Assembly (NCBI RefSeq): GCF_000020145.1 | Contig: NC_010644.1 | Span: 434,001 to 498,000, forward strand | Length of the DNA stretch: 64,000 nt | Direction of reading: 5' to 3' | DNA from: Elusimicrobium minutum Pei191 | GTDB lineage: Bacteria > Elusimicrobiota > Elusimicrobia > Elusimicrobiales > Elusimicrobiaceae | In this document: in pieces, positions 43,533 to 51,934 of the stretch | Layout of the letters: every line of letters starts with the position of its first letter | Position numbering within the stretch: the first letter of the stretch is position 1 | Notes under the pieces: model-generated | Databases searched by the model: none | Seen by the model: only the letters and a program-made list of their open reading frames with translations | Told to the model about the DNA's origin: nothing | Program-made: the position numbers and the translations under genes

Positions 43533-44017
43533 AAGCTTTTTGGAATTTTTTAGCCTCCGGGTTTGGCGTAAGTTTGCTGCCCGCAACAATTTTAAAAGGA
43601 CATAAAAACACGGGCGCGGGTTTTTGGGGCACATTGGTCGCCGTGCCTTTTGCGTGGTGGATTTTAATGCCTTTGGCTTGGTGGGCGCAGTTAATCTTTA
43701 TAATTTTATTTACGTTTTTCGCTGTTTATGTTACAAAAAAAGCATCTTTTGAAGGGCATGACAGCCCCAAAATTGTTATTGATGAAATGGCGGGTTACTT
43801 TTTTGCGGTGTTTTATATGCCGAGAACGGCTTTTTTTGTAGTAGCCGCGTTCGTTTTGTTTAGAATTTTTGATTGGCTTAAACCGTTGTTTATCAAATAT
43901 TTCGATAATATGCAAACAGCTTCGGGCGTTGTTCTTGACGATGTGGCCAGCGGCGTTTTAGCCAATGTGATTTTATGGGCGGTTTTTTGGGCATGCGTGG
44001 GACTTGGTTTAATGTAA
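43529..44017 (+). CDS. pgpA: Phosphatidylglycerophosphatase A
   Basis: This 162-aa membrane phosphatase removes the terminal phosphate of phosphatidylglycerophosphate. Motifs FEGHDSPKIVIDEMAGYF (with D and E metal ligands) and FRIFDWLKP, ending in DDVASGVLANVI, are diagnostic. The start is GTG overlapping the pgsA stop (GTGA). Confidence 0.93.
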   Translation: MKAFWNFLASGFGVSLLPATILKGHKNTGAGFWGTLVAVPFAWWILMPLAWWAQLIFIILFTFFAVYVTKKASFEGHDSPKIVIDEMAGYFFAVFYMPRTAFFVVAAFVLFRIFDWLKPLFIKYFDNMQTASGVVLDDVASGVLANVILWAVFWACVGLGLM

Positions 44018-44121
44018 AACGTGCTTTTAAATTTTGTTTAAAAGCGTTGTAATAATTTTTATTAATAAACTTTAAAAAAAGCGGTAAGACAGATAATATT
44101 TGTTATTAACAGGAGAGGAAA

Positions 44122-44751
44122 ATGGATTTTAGCAATATAACCAACATTGAGGAACTTTTAAAGGCAGGCGGGCCGGTGCTTATTTTTCTTATATTTTTAT
44201 CCATTGTTTCGCTTACTATAATTTTGGAAAGATTTTTTACTTTAAGAAAGCAAATTAAAATGAGCCGCAAGCTTATCGCGTACGCTAAATACCAGTTGCA
44301 AGCCGGGCAGATTGATAAAATTATTGAAGCTTGTGGCCGTGATATAGCCAAAAATACCCCCGCTGGAAGGCTTATAAAAACCTTGTTAACCTCAAACAGG
44401 CAGGGTGCAAATTTAAAAGATTATTCGGATGAAGTTATTGATTGGGAAGTTACGCTTTTACATAAGAAACTGCCTGTTTTAGCCACATTAGGCAGCACTA
44501 CGCCTTTTATAGGTTTGTTTGGTACCGTATTAGGCGTTATGCGCGCTTTCGCGGATTTAGCCGCTATGACGGCCGCTACGGCCGGACCTTCTGTTGTGGC
44601 AAAAGGTATTGCGGAAGCTCTTATTAACACCGCTGCGGGCTTGTTTGTCGCTGTTCCTGCTGTTATAGCGTATAACTATTTTACTACGCAAATTAATTTT
44701 TTTGAACGTGAACTTGAAAATATAGCGAGCGAGATTACACATGCCAGGTAG
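44122..44751 (+). CDS. exbB: MotA/TolQ/ExbB proton-channel protein
   Basis: This 209-aa inner-membrane protein has three helices, with LATLGSTTPFIGLFGTVLGV and TAAGLFVAVPAVIAYNYF typical of ExbB/TolQ. With ExbD it uses the proton gradient to power a TonB- or TolA-like rod. Whether it serves nutrient uptake or cell-envelope constriction cannot be told from sequence alone. It overlaps exbD by 11 bp. AGGAGAGG is a strong ribosome site. Confidence 0.93.
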   Translation: MDFSNITNIEELLKAGGPVLIFLIFLSIVSLTIILERFFTLRKQIKMSRKLIAYAKYQLQAGQIDKIIEACGRDIAKNTPAGRLIKTLLTSNRQGANLKDYSDEVIDWEVTLLHKKLPVLATLGSTTPFIGLFGTVLGVMRAFADLAAMTAATAGPSVVAKGIAEALINTAAGLFVAVPAVIAYNYFTTQINFFERELENIASEITHAR

Positions 44752-45145
44752 AGTAAAAAAGCAAATAATGGGCGATATCAACATGGTGCCTTTTATAGAC
44801 ATCGCGCTGATACTGCTTATCATTTTTATGGTTATGTCCCCTTTTTTGGTACAGATGCAGCTTAACGTAGATTTACCTAAAAGCAGCTCCGTCAACGCGG
44901 TTGTGGAAGATGATTTGATAAGAATTGAAGTTTTAAAAGATGGCACTATTATTGTTCAGGAGCAAAAAGTTACAATGTCGGAATTGCAGCGCGAGCTTAC
45001 CCTTAGAATGGGCAAAGCCAACAAAAAGGCCATTCTTGTTCAGGCTGATAAAGACGTGCCCGTTCAAATAGTAGTTGACGTATTTGATATAGCCAAAGAG
45101 CTTGGCGCGGCTAAATTAGGCATAGGCGTTTTAGAAAGAAAATAA
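44741..45145 (+). CDS. exbD: ExbD/TolR protein
   Basis: This 134-aa protein has one N-terminal helix with MVPFIDIALILLIIFMV, including the proton-carrying Asp, and a periplasmic domain ending in KELGAAKLGIGV. It overlaps exbB and precedes the tonB-like gene. Confidence 0.93.
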   Translation: MPGRVKKQIMGDINMVPFIDIALILLIIFMVMSPFLVQMQLNVDLPKSSSVNAVVEDDLIRIEVLKDGTIIVQEQKVTMSELQRELTLRMGKANKKAILVQADKDVPVQIVVDVFDIAKELGAAKLGIGVLERK

Positions 45146-45154
45146 AGGGCGGAA

Positions 45155-45889
45155 ATGTTTAACAGGTATTTTTTTATATCGGGCGTTTTGCACGCGTTAA
45201 TGGCGGGATTTTTATTCTTTGTCATTATGCCTGCTTCCGTAAAAAAACCTTTAGCTACTTACACTATTGATTTTTTAGGCGCGTCTTTCCAAGCTCCTGC
45301 GGACGGCTCGGACTCTAAAAAAAGCGACGAACCGACTCCGACGCCTGCCGCTCCTAAGGAAGAGGCCAAAAAAGAAGAAATAAAAAAACCCGAAACTCCC
45401 GTGGCCGATAAAAAAGCTTACGCCGCTAAAAGCCAGATAACAACCAAGCCCCAGCCCGCGCCAAAAAAGAAGATTGTTTTAGGAACTCCCAGCATTTTGG
45501 CCGACAATGAAAAAGAAAAAAAAGCCGAGGCGGCTAAAACATCCGCTAAAGCAGGTTCAAGCCAAGGCGAGGGGGATGGCGTAGGAGGCATAAAAACAGA
45601 TTTCCCTAATTTTCCGTTTCCGTGGTATATAACACAGGTTAGAAACGCTCTTTGGACAGAATGGGAAAAACGTAAACCAAAACAGGCTAATGTGGCTGCG
45701 CTGGTTACTTTCGCTATTCAAAGAGACGGGAGTATAAAAAATTTAAAAGTTTCAAAGGCTTCAGGCAACGAGCTTTACGATTACGCGGCAAAAACAAGTG
45801 TGGACGCCGCGGCCCCGTTTCCGCCGTTACCGGCGGAGTTTGAGAAAAGCGAACTTACCGTTACCGTTGAGTTTAAGGACGAAAATTAG
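45155..45889 (+). CDS. tonB: TonB/TolA-like energy transducer
   Basis: This 244-aa protein has an N-terminal anchor (FFISGVLHALMAGFLFFVIM), a Lys/Pro/Ala/Glu-rich spacer (about 50-150), and a C-terminal TonB-like domain (VTFAIQRDGSIKNLKVSKAS, SVDAAAPFPPLPAEF, LTVTVEF). It spans the periplasm to energise outer-membrane receptors or the Tol system. No TonB-dependent receptor, TolB or Pal gene is in the window. TonB and TolA cannot be safely separated; PFPPLP favours TonB-type C-termini. Confidence 0.87.
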   Translation: MFNRYFFISGVLHALMAGFLFFVIMPASVKKPLATYTIDFLGASFQAPADGSDSKKSDEPTPTPAAPKEEAKKEEIKKPETPVADKKAYAAKSQITTKPQPAPKKKIVLGTPSILADNEKEKKAEAAKTSAKAGSSQGEGDGVGGIKTDFPNFPFPWYITQVRNALWTEWEKRKPKQANVAALVTFAIQRDGSIKNLKVSKASGNELYDYAAKTSVDAAAPFPPLPAEFEKSELTVTVEFKDEN

Positions 45890-45944
45890 TAGTTTTATAA
45901 AGTAGGGTTTAATTTTTTTTAAATAACAGCAACAGGAGTGCTTT

Positions 45945-46385
45945 ATGACTATAAGAAGAGTATTTTTTGTAGCTTTAATCCATTTCGCCGTAATGGTTTT
46001 CTTTCCTTATTACGGCCAGGGCGGATTTTCCTTCGGTGTAATGTCTTGTCTTTTATGGGCGGGCGGCGCCATTCTTTTAGGCGTTTTAGTCACAATTTTA
46101 GGCATGGAAAATTGGAAAAAGCTTAACGCCTTGTTAACCTGCGTTTTATTAATAGCATGCGCGGTTTTCCTTTTACAGCGTTTCCCGCAGGAAGATAAAG
46201 TTTCTCCTTTAAAAAAATTAGCTTACGGCGATTTGCCTAAACAGGAAGATATGAAAAAAGGTCTTTCCGCTTTCGGCATAAACATAGGCGCCGCTAAAGA
46301 ATGGGTTGAAGACGCTAAAGATGGCGCGAAAAGCCTTAAAAGAGGCGACGATAAGTTGGACGGCGCTTTAAAAAGGCTGGAGTAA
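45945..46385 (+). CDS. Small membrane protein of unknown function
   Basis: This 146-aa protein has three predicted helices (about 5-22, 28-50 and 60-80) and a charged soluble C-terminal third (KKGLSAFGINIGAAKEW then Lys/Asp-rich helix). AGGAG is well placed before the ATG. It stands between tonB and the epimerase and ends 4 bp before the latter. No family is recognised. Confidence 0.7.
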   Translation: MTIRRVFFVALIHFAVMVFFPYYGQGGFSFGVMSCLLWAGGAILLGVLVTILGMENWKKLNALLTCVLLIACAVFLLQRFPQEDKVSPLKKLAYGDLPKQEDMKKGLSAFGINIGAAKEWVEDAKDGAKSLKRGDDKLDGALKRLE

Positions 46386-46389
46386 TTTT

Positions 46390-47340
46390 ATGAAGTTTGC
46401 CATAACGGGCGGAGCCGGTTTTATAGGCGGCGCGCTTACAAAAAAATTAAATTCTATGGGCCACAGCGTTCGTATATTAACAAGGGGCTCGGGCCGTAAA
46501 TCAGCTGATCCGCAAGTAGAATACATTACCGCGAAGTACACGGATGTTGATTCTTTAGCTAATGCGTTGGAAGGATGTGACGGCGTTTTTCATTTAGCCG
46601 CGGCGATATTTGCTTTTAATTATAAAGAATTTGAAGCAGCTAATGTCCTTACCACCCGTAATTTAGTTGACGCCGCGGCTAAAACAAACAGCGTAAAATA
46701 TTTTACCTATATGTCAAGCCAGGCGGCGGGAGGATACAGCGCTGATTTGGAACATATAAGAACCGAAGACGATAAACCTAAACCCGCTTCAGATTACGGA
46801 CGTACAAAATTAGGGGGGGAAAACGCCGTTGAGTCCCTTCCCGCGCGTATAAAAAAAATAATATTTCGCCCGCCAATAGTCTATGGTAAAAATGATTCAG
46901 GCGTAAGCAAAATAGCCGATTGGGTAAAAATGGGCATAATGGTTAACACCTCTAAGGGGGACGCGTATTTTAACTTTATTCATGTGGACGATTTGGTTAA
47001 TGCAATAGTTAAACCTATTGAAGACGAATCTTTATTCGGCGGCATTTACTATGTATGCGAAAATAAACCTTATAATTGGAAATTTTTTATATATTCAATG
47101 GCGGACGCAATGAAAGTCAAACGCCCTTTTATGTTTACGGCGCCATTATTTGTTTTACACATTGTGGCGTTTTTATATGAAATTATAGCCAAGCTTTTTA
47201 ATATAGCCCCTGCTTTAAATTACGATAAAGTAAAGGAGGCCTCTATAAAAGGGCATTGGGTAAGCAGCAGTAAAAAATGGATTGACCGCACAGGCCAGCA
47301 GTTTACCTCTTTAGAGGACGGACTTAGAAAAAGTTTTTAG
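46390..47340 (+). CDS. NAD-dependent epimerase/dehydratase (SDR family)
   Basis: This 316-aa extended SDR has the Rossmann motif ITGGAGFIGGALTKKL, GVFHLAAA, Ser in YMSSQAA and YGRTKLGGE with the catalytic Tyr-Lys. FRPPIVYGKND and FNFIHVDDLVNAI follow. Members modify nucleotide sugars, sterols or other alcohols; the hydrophobic late segment (MFTAPLFVLHIVAFLYEI) resembles 3-beta-HSD-like or membrane-associated types. The substrate is unknown. A short degraded look-alike of residues around SQAAGGYSADLE is found at 55263-55379. Confidence 0.87.
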   Translation: MKFAITGGAGFIGGALTKKLNSMGHSVRILTRGSGRKSADPQVEYITAKYTDVDSLANALEGCDGVFHLAAAIFAFNYKEFEAANVLTTRNLVDAAAKTNSVKYFTYMSSQAAGGYSADLEHIRTEDDKPKPASDYGRTKLGGENAVESLPARIKKIIFRPPIVYGKNDSGVSKIADWVKMGIMVNTSKGDAYFNFIHVDDLVNAIVKPIEDESLFGGIYYVCENKPYNWKFFIYSMADAMKVKRPFMFTAPLFVLHIVAFLYEIIAKLFNIAPALNYDKVKEASIKGHWVSSSKKWIDRTGQQFTSLEDGLRKSF

Positions 47341-47349
47341 GGAAATGTT

Positions 47350-48147
47350 ATGGAAGGATACGTTTGTTCAGCTTTGTTTTTAAGTTTTTTGGCCGGAAGC
47401 GCCACGTTAATAGGCGGCTTTGTCGCTTTTTTTGTTAAAAAGCATGATTTAACAGTTTTATCTATAGGCATGGGCTTTTCCGCAGGGGTGATGATATATG
47501 TTTCTTTTATGGAGCTTTTACCCGTTGCCATAGAATATATCTCCGCCTCATACAGCGGTAATACCGCTAAATGGATTATGGGCGGCGGTTTTTTTACCGG
47601 TATTTTAATAGCCGCTATAATTGACCAGCTTATACCCGAACACCATTTAGAAGAACATGAAGTGGAAGAGGCTTCCCTTGATCCGCATTCTAATTCAAAT
47701 AAAATAAAAAGAGTCGGTCTTGTAACCGCGATAGCTTTGGCCATACATAATTTCCCCGAAGGCCTGGCCACTTTCATGAGCGCTTTGGAAAGCACGCAGC
47801 TTGGTATTTCAATAGCGGTTGCCGTCGCGATACATAATATACCCGAAGGCATTGCCGTTGCTTTGCCCGTTTATAATGCCACAGGAAGCAGAAAAAAGGC
47901 TATACTGTATTCCGGCCTTTCGGGCATGGCTGAGCCGGTCGGCGCGATTATAGGCTATTTGTTTTTAGCCAGGTTTCTTAATACAACAGGTTTTGGAATA
48001 TTATTTGCGGTTGTGGCTGGCATAATGATTTATATTTCTTTTGACGAGCTTTTACCTACAGCCAATGAATATGGAGACGGGCATAAAGAAATTTGGGGTC
48101 TGCTTTTCGGCATGCTCGTTATGTTTATAAGTTTACAGTTATTCTAG
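47350..48147 (+). CDS. zupT: ZIP-family metal transporter
   Basis: This 265-aa protein has eight helices, with the ZIP metal motifs HNFPEG and HNIPEG in helices 4 and 5 and a His/Glu-rich loop (EHHLEEHEVEE). It likely imports Zn and perhaps Fe or Mn. It is ZupT-like in length. It starts 9 bp after the epimerase gene. The pilin gene starts 8 bp downstream. Confidence 0.93.
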   Translation: MEGYVCSALFLSFLAGSATLIGGFVAFFVKKHDLTVLSIGMGFSAGVMIYVSFMELLPVAIEYISASYSGNTAKWIMGGGFFTGILIAAIIDQLIPEHHLEEHEVEEASLDPHSNSNKIKRVGLVTAIALAIHNFPEGLATFMSALESTQLGISIAVAVAIHNIPEGIAVALPVYNATGSRKKAILYSGLSGMAEPVGAIIGYLFLARFLNTTGFGILFAVVAGIMIYISFDELLPTANEYGDGHKEIWGLLFGMLVMFISLQLF

Positions 48148-48155
48148 GATAAGAT

Positions 48156-48659
48156 ATGAAAAAAGGGTTTACGCTTATTGAACTTTTGGTAGTTGTTTTA
48201 ATTATAGGTATATTAGCGGCGATAGCATTGCCCCAGTATAACCTGGCGGTTGAAAAGTCCCGCGCGGCGGAAGCCTTTACCGTTTTAAAATCGCTTTCCC
48301 AAGCGGCTGAAATTTACAGGCTTGAAACAGGCTCTTACCCTACTGTTAATGATTGGGACAATTTATCCGTTGATATGCCTGCCGGCAACAGAGTGCACTA
48401 TACTTCCATCGGAGGGGACGCCTGGGTAGTGTCAAGCGGCAAATGGCGCTATTACTTGGGTTATGGTAACGGAATTTGGGCCAACAGGGGTGCTTCAGGC
48501 AGCGCGTATAATATACAATACAGATTTTCGGATAACAGATATTATTGCCAGGCCTATTTAGGCAAATCAGAGGTCTATAGAAAAGTTTGCCTAAATCTTT
48601 GCGCGGGCAATGCCTTTACGGCTAAAAGCGATAGGGAAGAATGTCTTATTAAAAACTAA
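48156..48659 (+). CDS. Type IV pilin-like protein
   Basis: This 167-aa protein starts [20 protein letters not shown] then ALPQYNLAVEKSRA. The C-terminal globular part (KSLSQAAEIYRLETGSYPTV, VDMPAGNRVHYTSIGG) has the usual TGSYP pilin segment and Cys residues near the end. It is a relative of the protein at 17379: both carry a MPAG segment, but their C-terminal cores differ. It may be cotranscribed with zupT, though it has no obvious functional link. Confidence 0.9.
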   Translation: MKKGFTLIELLVVVLIIGILAAIALPQYNLAVEKSRAAEAFTVLKSLSQAAEIYRLETGSYPTVNDWDNLSVDMPAGNRVHYTSIGGDAWVVSSGKWRYYLGYGNGIWANRGASGSAYNIQYRFSDNRYYCQAYLGKSEVYRKVCLNLCAGNAFTAKSDREECLIKN

Positions 48660-48773
48660 ATAATATAAAAACATCTTTCTGCCTAACGCGGATTTAAGAT
48701 TATTTTTAGTGAAGTAAAAATTTGATATAATAACTCTTGTAGTTTTCTTAAAAGTCAAATCAAAAACGTTTTT

Positions 48774-48864
48774 GGAGAGGTGGCTGAGTGGTCGAAAGCG
48801 GCGGTTTGCTAAACCGTTATACTGGTTAATTCCGGTATCAAGGGTTCGAATCCCTTCCTCTCCG
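48774..48864 (+). tRNA. tRNA-Ser (anticodon GCT)
   Basis: A 91-nt class II tRNA has acceptor GGAGAGG/CCTCTCC, anticodon loop TTGCTAA (GCT), a long variable arm (TATACTGGTTAATTCCGGTATC) and T-arm GGGTTCGAATCCC. The discriminator is G as in tRNA-Ser. CCA is not encoded. Confidence 0.95.
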
Positions 48865-48888
48865 TTTTCTAGTGTAAATTGATTGTAT

Positions 48889-48926
48889 AAAATCCTCGTT
48901 AGGCAATTTGCCCGACGAGGATTTTA
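48889..48926 (+). terminator. Terminator after tRNA-Ser
   Basis: Stem AAAATCCTCGT/ACGAGGATTTT has a small inner GGC/GCC pair and T-rich tail. It ends the tRNA transcript. Confidence 0.8.
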
Positions 48927-48929
48927 TTG

Positions 48930-49465
48930 TTAGCGAACACATAGCATGCTGTTTAAAGGACTCTTTCTGATTTATAAAAAAATAAAAAACGCATGCTCTC
49001 TTATAAAAAATTTTAGTTCACTTCTTTTTATATCGGAAGCTCAGAGCAAAAAAACGAATATCTCCTGTATCTAGTTTAAGTAACAAAAAGCTATTTTGAA
49101 ATATTATTTTTAATGTCCTGTAGGAAGAATTATTGATAAAGGGGCTCTTCTACCTTGAGTTTGAATTACTAATTTTCCTTATTCTAATATTAATAATAGA
49201 GCACCCCCCGTTTGGCATTAACTCCGCCGGGAATTTTTTTTTATTTCTGAATCGATAGCATTGTTTTTATGGAGTATAGGGGCATTCTACGATAAAGGCA
49301 ACATGCCAACGCTCTTTTTTTAAGTTTTTTACCCTGTTGTTTTTTAGGGAAAAATGCCTGGTTTTTAGTGCTTGGTATAGGAGTGGATATCGGTAAAATC
49401 GAATAATTTGACCAGTAAAGTTGTGTAAATTTTATTATAGTTTACAGCTAATATTAAAATTTAGA
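48930..49465. other. AT-rich stretch without identifiable gene
   Basis: No plausible ORF, tRNA or strong repeat is seen across about 535 bp. Weak hairpins include one near 49327-49356 (ACCCT/AGGG with T-runs). It may hold the remains of older genes or a long upstream control region for the fibre locus. Confidence 0.4.
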
Positions 49466-49494
49466 TTGACGAAATGCCTGCTATGATGTAAAAT
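49466..49494 (+). promoter_or_regulatory. Putative promoter of the DUF4402/usher locus
   Basis: TTGACG (49466-49471) and TAAAAT (49489-49494) are separated by 17 bp, 76 bp upstream of the first subunit ATG. A second TATGAT overlaps the spacer but has no matching -35. Confidence 0.55.
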
Positions 49495-49569
49495 TAAACA
49501 TATTTTGTTATGTAATAAGAATCCAACGATATAGGATTTATGAGTAAAAAAAGGAAAGGAGGATATGTT

Positions 49570-50046
49570 ATGAAAAAAATATTAGTAATGTTATTTGCTT
49601 TTTTGATTGTGAGCAGCGCAGCTTTTGCCGTTACCGGTACGGGTTCTGCCCAGGCTGAGATAATAGCGCCTTTGTCAGTAACCGGCGTTGTGACGCTTGA
49701 CTTCGGAAAGATAGTACAACCCACTGGAGCTGAAGTCGTTACGCTTACAACTGCAGGTGTAATAAGCGGTGCGACGGCAGGGCATGTCAGCGGTACTCAA
49801 ACTGTAGGGGAATTTGAAATTATCGGCGCGCCCAATCAAGATGTAACATTTTCTGTTGCGGACACTACGCTTACCGGCGTCGGGCCCGCAATGGTTCTTA
49901 AAAATTATACATTTGATAAAGCCTTAACCCACCCGCTTGATGCAACAGGCAACAGCTCTGTAAAAATAGGTGGAGAGCTTGAAGTAGCTGCAAATCAGGA
50001 TGCAGGGATGTACATCGGTAACTACACTGTTACAGTAAACTATTAA
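49570..50046 (+). CDS. DUF4402-like fibre subunit
   Basis: This 158-aa secreted protein has signal peptide MKKILVMLFAFLIVSSAAFA. The mature part (140 aa) is all-beta: AEIIAPLSVTGVVTLDFGKI near the start, GEFEIIGAPNQDVTFSV, and AGMYIGNYTVTVNY at the end. The LDFGKI and final Y.G.YTV.VNY pattern fits DUF4402, a family often beside chaperone-usher genes. It is probably the major subunit because it is first, short and precedes a hairpin that may lower expression of downstream genes. An in-frame ATG at 49540 exists, but GGAGG just before 49570 and the clean signal peptide decide for 49570. Confidence 0.8.
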   Translation: MKKILVMLFAFLIVSSAAFAVTGTGSAQAEIIAPLSVTGVVTLDFGKIVQPTGAEVVTLTTAGVISGATAGHVSGTQTVGEFEIIGAPNQDVTFSVADTTLTGVGPAMVLKNYTFDKALTHPLDATGNSSVKIGGELEVAANQDAGMYIGNYTVTVNY

Positions 50047-50054
50047 TAAGTATC

Positions 50055-50091
50055 GCATAAGCTCCTGCCTATATATGGCAGGGGCTTATGC
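50055..50091 (+). promoter_or_regulatory. Intercistronic hairpin after the first fibre subunit
   Basis: A 15-bp stem with one G-T pair (arms 50055-50069 and 50077-50091, core CCTGCC/GGCAGG) lacks a T-run. It looks more like an mRNA-stabilising or partial-termination element than a full terminator, so the first gene could be made in excess over the rest. Confidence 0.6.
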
Positions 50092-50150
50092 TTAGTAGCG
50101 GTTTTAAGCGTTAAAAGTTGTACTTTTGTTTTTAAAAAATTGTAGGAATT

Positions 50151-51131
50151 ATGAAACTATCTCAAGTCTTATCTCTAATAATCATTGTATTTTCTCCAGG
50201 GGTTTTATATGCCGGCAACATGTCTTCCGGTATAATTAACTTTGGCACTATTACATTGTTAACCTCTGCGGGCGGTACGGTTACACTAAACGCATCAACC
50301 GGTGCGGCTACTCCAAGCGCCAATGTGAGCGTAACTGGTGCGGCGCGCGGCTATGCCAGATACCAAGTTGCCGGCGATGAGTGTAAGTGCTCTCTATCAT
50401 GGAGCGGCCTTCCCTCCACCTTAAATCTTACCGGCCCCGGTACATTACAACTTACCAATTTTACTTTCAATGCAGGATCTGATTATGTCGTGGACGGCAG
50501 CTGCGGCGGCGCAGCTCAATATACCACTAACCCTGTTATAGGGTTTTGGTATAATCCTCCTTACGGCACTTATTACATAGGTGCTACAGCCAATATAACA
50601 ACTTCTACCAAGCCTGGTACATACACAGGCTCTTTTACTATAAACTCCAGTGGTACAAAAAGATTCGAAGCAGCTATAGGCAGCAACAGATGCACTATGT
50701 GGCCCGGCAGTGAGCCTGCGGAAAACTTAAACACTACCGTTAATGTTACTGCTACTGTAGAGTGGCCTTTAAGTGTTGAGGAAACCGCTCTGCTGGACTT
50801 CGGAAAGATAATAAGACCGACGGCGAACTGTACGGCTGTGGTTGCAACAAACGGCTCTTCAGGCGGTACGTGTTCTACTCTTACCGGCACTACGGCGGCG
50901 GGCCGCGTCAAAGTTAAAGGCATAGGCGGCAGCCCCATCTCTTATTCAATAGCGGCCTCCACCCTTGGCTCAATGACGCTGGATACTTTTACTACATCCC
51001 CTTCAGGCCTCACTACGATTGGCGCCAACGGAGAGGTGGAGGTTTCTGTAGGGGCGACATTGCATGTGCCTGCAGATAAAGCGCCGGGCGTTTATACGGG
51101 CACCTATACAATAGAGGTAAATTACCAATGA
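50151..51131 (+). CDS. Two-domain DUF4402-like protein, possible tip or adaptor
   Basis: This 326-aa protein has a signal peptide (LSLIIIVFSPGVLYAG). The C-terminal half (about 205-326) mirrors the 158-aa subunit: ALLDFGKIIRP and a final GVYTGTYTIEVNY. The N-terminal half (about 20-190) starts SGIINFGTITLL and has a related GTYTGSFTI strand, so two copies of the fold are likely. Six Cys are present, among them a CKC pair. By analogy a two-domain, Cys-containing, lower-copy subunit is often the tip adhesin or base adaptor; this is inference. Its stop overlaps the chaperone start. Confidence 0.75.
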   Translation: MKLSQVLSLIIIVFSPGVLYAGNMSSGIINFGTITLLTSAGGTVTLNASTGAATPSANVSVTGAARGYARYQVAGDECKCSLSWSGLPSTLNLTGPGTLQLTNFTFNAGSDYVVDGSCGGAAQYTTNPVIGFWYNPPYGTYYIGATANITTSTKPGTYTGSFTINSSGTKRFEAAIGSNRCTMWPGSEPAENLNTTVNVTATVEWPLSVEETALLDFGKIIRPTANCTAVVATNGSSGGTCSTLTGTTAAGRVKVKGIGGSPISYSIAASTLGSMTLDTFTTSPSGLTTIGANGEVEVSVGATLHVPADKAPGVYTGTYTIEVNYQ

Positions 51132-51934
51132 TTATGAAAAGGATACTCTTATCAACAATTTTTTTATTTGCCGTAAACTGTGCTGTAGCAAGCATTTCTA
51201 TACATCCCTATTCTCTTGAGTTTGAAATGTCATCCAAAAAACGTATGCACAGCGTTCGTATTATAAACAATTCGCAGGAAGAAAAGACATACCGCGTCAG
51301 TTTTGTAAACTACGTGCAGAGGGAGGACGGCTCCTACCGCGAACCGATGCCGCAAGAGGTCTTAAACACGGCGGACGCGTACTTGTATTTTTCCCCGCGC
51401 CAATTTACTCTTAAACCGGGCAAAATGCAGACTGTAAATGTTATCCGCCGCCCCACGGCGGAACTGCCTGACGGGGAATATGTTTCCCATCTAAAAGTGG
51501 CTGAGGTGGATATCCCGGTATCGCGCGAGCAGGCCGCTGAAAAACAGCAAAAAAATGAGCCGGGAGCTTTGCAGTTTCAGCTAAAGGCCCTCTATGCGGT
51601 AACCATACCTGTTACTTTGCAAAAAGGTAATTTGGAAAGTAAATTTGAAATAAGCAATGCACAGTTGTCCGTGCGAGATGCAGTGACCGTAATGGAGGTT
51701 GTTTTACAGGCTACGGGCACAAAATCCGCGCGCGGGGATATTTCCATACGGGACAGTAAGAAAAAAGTTATAGGCCAGTTAAATAATGTGCGTATTTTCC
51801 CTTATAATAAAGAGCGCCGCTTGGCAATACCCCTGTCCAAAACAGAGCAGGAACTGGTGGGTGAAACCCTCACCGTAATTTTGAAGAATAAAGAAACGGG
51901 GAAAAATGTTTCCGAAAAGAAAATATCTATCTAA
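51128..51934 (+). CDS. PapD-like periplasmic pilus chaperone
   Basis: This 268-aa protein has signal peptide IMKRILLSTIFLFAVNCAVA. The N-terminal immunoglobulin-like domain contains SISIHPYSLEFEMSSKKR, VRIINNSQEEKTYRVSF and YLYFSPRQFTLKPGKMQTV; the second domain follows from about 150. Layout and the PRQFTLKPG segment match pilus assembly chaperones, which hold subunits by donor-strand complementation. It overlaps the upstream gene by 4 bp and the usher gene by 29 bp, so all are one operon. Confidence 0.85.
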   Translation: MIMKRILLSTIFLFAVNCAVASISIHPYSLEFEMSSKKRMHSVRIINNSQEEKTYRVSFVNYVQREDGSYREPMPQEVLNTADAYLYFSPRQFTLKPGKMQTVNVIRRPTAELPDGEYVSHLKVAEVDIPVSREQAAEKQQKNEPGALQFQLKALYAVTIPVTLQKGNLESKFEISNAQLSVRDAVTVMEVVLQATGTKSARGDISIRDSKKKVIGQLNNVRIFPYNKERRLAIPLSKTEQELVGETLTVILKNKETGKNVSEKKISI

